64,000 bases of DNA from PALSA-607 sp963825425 (lineage in GTDB: Bacteria; Actinomycetota; Actinomycetes; Acidothermales; Acidothermaceae), in assembly GCA_963825425.1 (NCBI GenBank), contig CAWGTF010000015.1, positions 186,001 through 250,000 of the forward strand. The letters are read 5' to 3'. This document shows positions 60,550-64,000 of the stretch, one piece after another (within the stretch, counting starts at the first letter, position 1; every line of letters begins with the position of its first letter). Under the pieces are notes generated by a model, which worked only from the letters and a program-made list of their open reading frames with translations, was not told the origin of the DNA and ran no database searches. The translations under genes were made by a program, and so were the position numbers.

Positions 60550-61443
60550 TCACGCCCCGGCGTGTGCCGGTTGCTTCAGTTCGGGGAGCACCGTTTCCAG
60601 GGATGTGGTGCGGGTGAAGTTGTTGACGATCTGCTCGATCACACCGTCGGCGTGGACCGCCACGACCGTCAGCGCACCCTTGGCAAACGTGGTCGTGATC
60701 GCCGAATCCTGGTCGACCATGACGCGCACGGCGAGACTGCTGCTGCTGGCGAGCGCGTTCAACTGCGCCTGGTTTGCCTGGCTCCCGATCAGGTAGATCG
60801 TCAGTCCGTTGTCGGCCGCTTCGACGGCGAGGTGCGTCAGCGCGGCGGTGCAGGCGCAGTCGTTCTGCGGGACTGCCAGCAGTGCGGGACGCAAGGCCCG
60901 GGCGGTGGTTGCGCCGGTCTGCCCGACGAGGGCGTCGTCGGGGACGAGGCCGCCGACGGTGCCCGGCGCCGAGTTAGGCGCGGCGAGGACGAGAGGTACT
61001 GGTGAGGTTGGCGGGCGCTCCGGCGTCCGGCCGGGGAAGATCAGCGTCGCGCCGAGCAGCGCGGCGGCGATCATGAGCGTGATGATGATCGGGGCGGACA
61101 ACGCCCGCGTCGACGCGGTCCGGCGGCCCAGCATCCGCTCGAAGACTCGGCGGCGGCGCTTCCACCGTTCTTCGCGCCGCCACGCGGCGATGTCGCGCGC
61201 GAGCTCACGGGCATCATCTGGGACGACGACGGGCGCGCCGGCCGGTATCCCGCCCGGTTTGTCCTCGCTGCCGCCCACACCCGGCTCCACGGACCCAGTA
61301 TGAGCATGCGGCTGCGCCGCGGGTAGATCCGCGGGCAGATGGGGCGGTAAATGGGGCGCGGCAAGGGCTTCTCCGCGCACACGTACCCCGGTTTTGTCAA
61401 GACCTGAATCGGCGGTTGTTGATCTTGTTTCTCTTGTCACCAT
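60550..61443 (-). CDS. Membrane-anchored thioredoxin-like protein of unknown function
   Basis: A 297-residue protein. A long Pro/Gly-rich cytoplasmic N-terminus (residues 1-~115, including VVVPDDARELARDIAAWRREERWKRRRR) is followed by one helix (LSAPIIITLMIAAALLGATLIF). The outer domain (RALRPALLAVPQNDCACTAALTHLAVEAADNGLTIYLIG) has a CAC pattern at the place where thioredoxins have CxxC, and later strands ALTVVAVHADGVIEQIV; it resembles a degenerate thioredoxin fold. It is divergent from carD. No family recognised. Confidence 0.7.
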   Translation of the reverse strand: MVTRETRSTTADSGLDKTGVRVRGEALAAPHLPPHLPADLPAAQPHAHTGSVEPGVGGSEDKPGGIPAGAPVVVPDDARELARDIAAWRREERWKRRRRVFERMLGRRTASTRALSAPIIITLMIAAALLGATLIFPGRTPERPPTSPVPLVLAAPNSAPGTVGGLVPDDALVGQTGATTARALRPALLAVPQNDCACTAALTHLAVEAADNGLTIYLIGSQANQAQLNALASSSSLAVRVMVDQDSAITTTFAKGALTVVAVHADGVIEQIVNNFTRTTSLETVLPELKQPAHAGA

Positions 61444-61497
61444 GGCTCTGACCTGCGCAGATGCTGAGACCGACGTTCCCGCGGGCCCGTTTTGCGT

Positions 61498-61505
61498 GGT
61501 ACGCT
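61498..61505 (+). promoter_or_regulatory. Candidate -10 of carD
   Basis: TGGTACGCT (-10 TACGCT at 61500-61505), about 28 bases before the ATG of carD. No clear -35. Assigned by position only. Confidence 0.3.
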
Positions 61506-61532
61506 GGAGGCAGCGGAAGGGGCTAGTGCCAC

Positions 61533-62015
61533 ATGTCGTTCAACGTCGGCGAAACGGTCGTTTACCCCCATCACGGGGCTGCACTGATCGAAGCCATCGA
61601 GAGTCGTGTGATCAATGGCGAGGAGCGTATCTACCTCGTCCTGAAGGTCGCCCAGGGTGATCTGACGGTTCGGGTTCCCGCTGACAACGCCGAGTTTGTC
61701 GGTGTTCGCGACGTCGTGGGCCAAGAGGGTCTCGATCGGGTGTTCGAGGTGCTTCGCGCCCCGCACACCGAAGAGCCCACCAACTGGTCCCGCCGATACA
61801 AGGCCAATCTCGAGAAGCTGGCGTCTGGCGACGTCAACAAGGTGGCCGAGGTTGTTCGCGACCTCTGGCGCCGCGACCGCGAGCGCGGGCTGTCTGCGGG
61901 CGAGAAGCGGATGCTCGCGAAGGCACGGCAGATCCTGGTGAGCGAACTGGCCCTCGCCGAAGGCACGAACGAGGACAAGGCCGAAGCGATCCTTGACGAG
62001 GTCCTCGCCTCCTAA
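61533..62015 (+). CDS. carD: CarD transcriptional regulator
   Basis: A 160-residue CarD-family protein that binds RNA polymerase and stabilises the open complex at rRNA and other promoters. N-terminal Tudor-like RID domain: FNVGETVVYPHHGAALIEAIE, YLVLKVAQGDLTVRVPADNAE; C-terminal DNA-binding helices: RRYKANLEKLASGDVNKVAEVVRDLWRRDRERGLSAGEKRMLAKARQIL with the conserved Trp that stacks on the upstream edge of the bubble. Complete. Essential in mycobacteria. Confidence 0.96.
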   Translation: MSFNVGETVVYPHHGAALIEAIESRVINGEERIYLVLKVAQGDLTVRVPADNAEFVGVRDVVGQEGLDRVFEVLRAPHTEEPTNWSRRYKANLEKLASGDVNKVAEVVRDLWRRDRERGLSAGEKRMLAKARQILVSELALAEGTNEDKAEAILDEVLAS

Positions 62016-62054
62016 CATGGGTTAGCGCCGGTAGTCCGGCCGCCCTGGAGGGTC

Positions 62055-63244
62055 ATGACCATCAAGAAGCGCGCGCCCAGTGGCGTCGTCGACGTGCTGC
62101 GCCTGCTCGTCGTCGTGTTCTTCGCCGGGCTCGGCTATGAGGTCTCGAAGCGCTTCAACTCGGGTGCCTTCGTCTTAGGCCCGCTCAACGGCGTCATGGT
62201 CGGCATCATCATCGGGTCGGGCCTCGGCTACGTCCTTGGTGGCGTGCTCGGTCGCACGACCGTCACCGTGGTCGGCCGCACCGAGCACAGCCTGCGCCAG
62301 GCGTCGGCCGAAGAACTCGTCGCCGGCTCGTTCGGTGGCGTCATCGGCGTGCTCGTCGGCGCGGGCGTCGCATGGTGGATATTCCTGCTGCTGCAGCCAT
62401 TTCTGGCGTTTCCGTTGTTCGGGTTCGTCGTCGCGGTGATCGGTTACCTCGGTTATCGCCTGGGCACCAGCCGTCGCGAAGAGATGCTCTCGATGTTTGC
62501 CAGCCGTGCGGGCATGGGTCCGCGGCCGCAGGCAAGGTCGAATCTGCCGCGCATCGTCGACACGTCGGTGGCTATTGACGGCCGGATCCTCGACGTCGTG
62601 CGCGCCGGCTTCCTCGACGGCACGTTCCTGATCCCCAGCCCGGTACTCGCCGAGCTGCAGAGGCCTCGCCGATTCGGGCGACGACCTGCGTCGTGCGAAG
62701 GGACGTCGCGGGCTGCAGAATCTCGAAGCGCTCAAGCGCGAGCCAGGGGTCAACCTCGAGGTGCTCGACGAAGAACTGCCGGCAGTGCCAGAGGTCGACG
62801 CCAAACTGGTGCGGATCTGTCTCGACCGCGGCCTCCCGCTGCTGACCCTCGACACCAACTTGGCCAAGGTCGCGACGCTGGCCGGCGTCCACGTCATGAA
62901 TCTGCACGGGCTCGCCCTCGCGCTGCGCCCGCCGGTCTCCGCGGGCGACGACGTCGTCGTCCATCTGCTTCGTCCTGGCAAGGAAGCGGGCCAGGCCGTC
63001 GGGCTACCTCGACGACGGCACGATGGTCGTGGCCGAGCGTTCTCGCGATCACGTCGGTGACGAGATCGCGATCCACGTCACCAGCGTGCTGACGACGGCG
63101 AACGGGCGGATGGTCTTCGGCCAGCCGGTGGTCGCTCCGCACGGCCCCAACGGGTCGACCGCGGCCGCGCGCGAATCGGATTCGGTGCGGGCTGAAGCGG
63201 CGCGACCCGGCCCGCCGAGCCACCCACTTGGTCGATCGTTGTGA
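62055..63244 (+). CDS. PIN/TRAM-domain membrane protein (frameshifted)
   Basis: A ~396-residue protein: four membrane helices (LRLLVVVFFAGLGYEVSK, VMVGIIIGSGLGYVLGGVL, GGVIGVLVGAGVAWWIF, LFGFVVAVIGYLGYRLG), a PIN nuclease domain (IVDTSVAIDGRILDVVRAGFLDGTFLIPSPVLAELQ, then LVRICLDRGLPLLTLDTNLAKVA in another frame), and a TRAM-type RNA-binding end (VVHLLRPGKEAGQAVGYLDDGTMVVAE, DEIAIHVTSVLTTANGRMVFGQP). Same architecture as B. subtilis YacL, which also sits beside ispD. Acidic PIN residues are intact. Frame changes near 62660 and 63000 are probable indels. Confidence 0.85.
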
Positions 63245-63970
63245 CTGTCGCGGCCATCGTGCCGGCGGCCGGTCGCGGCGAGCGGCTCGGTCCCGGTCAG
63301 CCGAAGGCGCTGCGCACGCTCGACGGCGTCCCGATGCTCGTCTACGCCGTGCAAGCCCTTGCTCGCGCCCGCCTCGTCGAGCTGGTCGTCGTCGCCGCGC
63401 CGCTGACCGGGGTGGCCGAGGTCGAAGCGCTGCTTGCGTCGCACGACATCGGCGCACCGGTGCTGGTGGTGGCCGGCGGTGAGCATCGCCAAGACTCGGT
63501 CGCCCGAGCACTCGAGGCGCTGCCGCCCGAGGTCGATGTCGTGCTGGTGCACGACGCGGCCCGGCCGCTCGCACCGAGCGAACTGGTCGACGCGGTCGCG
63601 AGCGCGGTGCTCGCAGGTCACGGTGCAGTTGTCCCGGGCCTCGCGATGACCGACACGGTGAAGCGCGTGGTTCTGTCCAATACCGGGCCGGACGCCGACG
63701 CAGCAGGCGCCGGAGCAGGTGCTCGAGACGGTGCCGCGAAATGATCTGCGCTGCATCCAAACTCCGCAGGGCTTCGATCGCGCGGTGCTGACGAAGGCAC
63801 ACGCAGCAGCCGAGGACACCGCGACCGATGACGCCGGTCTGGTCGAGCGGCTCGGACTCCCCGTCGTCGTGGTCGCCGGATCGGCCGACGCGTTCAAGAT
63901 CACCCGCCCGATCGATTTGCTGATCGCCGAAGCGGTGTTGCGCGAGCGTCGGGGTTCCGGTGCCCGCTGA
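63241..63970 (+). CDS. ispD: 2-C-methyl-D-erythritol 4-phosphate cytidylyltransferase (frameshifted)
   Basis: A ~242-residue MEP-pathway enzyme forming CDP-methylerythritol for isoprenoid synthesis. VAAIVPAAGRGERLGPGQPKALRTLDG (CTP-binding loop with R/K), VVVAGGEHRQDSVARALEALP, VLVHDAARPLAPSELVDAV, then after a frame change near 63695 LETVPRNDLRCIQTPQGFDRAVL and AGSADAFKITRPIDLLIAEAVL. GTGA overlap with the upstream gene and 11-base overlap with ispF. Probable indel only. Confidence 0.93.
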
Positions 63971-64000
63971 GACAGGCAGCGTCGCGAGCGGGATGCCGCG
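63960..64000 (+). CDS. ispF: 2-C-methyl-D-erythritol 2,4-cyclodiphosphate synthase, first codons (cut by window edge)
   Basis: Only 13 codons: GTG 63960, or ATG 63993 which gives MPR, the usual start of IspF (MPRVGIGTDVH). It follows ispD directly, the standard order. Partial; identity rests on context and the MPR start. Confidence 0.6.
   Translation, partial: MPAETGSVASGMP

Overview
The window is high-GC bacterial DNA from an actinomycete (Actinomycetota). The evidence is mshA (mycothiol synthesis) followed by a YbjN-domain gene and gpmA, the carD to ispD to ispF neighbourhood, and an HTH / HbhA-like / DUF2516 block ordered as in mycobacteria. Branched-chain 2-oxoacid dehydrogenase genes ordered bkdA-bkdB-bkdC, an RsiG-type c-di-GMP-binding anti-sigma factor and a CGNR-type regulator agree. 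GTG and TTG starts are common and 1- to 11-base stop/start overlaps are frequent. I cannot name the genus; a relative of Frankiales, Sporichthyales or Jatrophihabitans is a guess. About 25 of roughly 75 protein genes are broken by apparent single-base frameshifts, including housekeeping genes (ispD, ygfZ, the ABC-F ATPase). Homology always resumes at once in another frame, so most of these are probably assembly indel errors. I give the merged span of such genes and say so.

Layout. 0-6 kb: start of a secreted NlpC/P60-type gene under a c-di-AMP (ydaO-type) riboswitch, a permease with a YHS tail, an adenine methylase, a PAC2 protein, uppP and an unknown secreted protein. 6-13 kb: a carbon-nitrogen hydrolase and bkdCBA, a proline-rich membrane protein, and a HisC/Pat aminotransferase. 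13-15.1 kb: tRNA-Ser(GCU), an alpha/beta hydrolase, a GGDEF-EAL remnant and tRNA-Arg(ACG). 15-21 kb: an AlkA-like glycosylase and a run of minus-strand genes: ECF sigma factor, a membrane protein with four repeats, an amidoligase, a sulfide:quinone reductase-like flavoprotein, a DsrC-like protein and a DsrE-like protein. 21-28.9 kb: nudK, an aldo/keto reductase, the potassium importer kimA divergent from kdpD-kdpE, then iolB and a mannitol dehydrogenase-family gene. 29-32 kb: a flavin electron-transfer set (ferric-reductase-like protein, FMN-binding protein, ApbE). 32-37 kb: corA, small membrane proteins, an ABC-F ATPase and a CGNR-type regulator. 37-41.8 kb: a second ECF sigma/anti-sigma pair, a thioredoxin-like protein, then a Cys-rich leader peptide with competing hairpins ahead of DUF4395, thiosulfate sulfurtransferase and sseC, and a nitrobindin. 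42-46.8 kb: ygfZ and dtd, a complete IS110-family transposase and an enolase fragment. 46.8-50.2 kb: a very large DUF4388 protein with a pentad-repeat charged helix. 50.5-64 kb: rsiG, a secreted TAP-type hydrolase, the HTH/HbhA-like/DUF2516 block, an aldo/keto reductase, an SDR, mshA-ybjN-gpmA, an LpqE-like lipoprotein, carD, a PIN/TRAM protein, ispD and the first bases of ispF.

Themes. Cyclic nucleotides and potassium recur: the c-di-AMP riboswitch, KimA, KdpDE, RsiG and the GGDEF-EAL remnant. Sulfur chemistry recurs too: the SQR/DsrC/DsrE trio, and the cysteine-leader sulfurtransferase operon. The least described parts are the sigma/repeat-sensor/amidoligase unit (18.2-20.9 kb) and the pentad-repeat DUF4388 protein.
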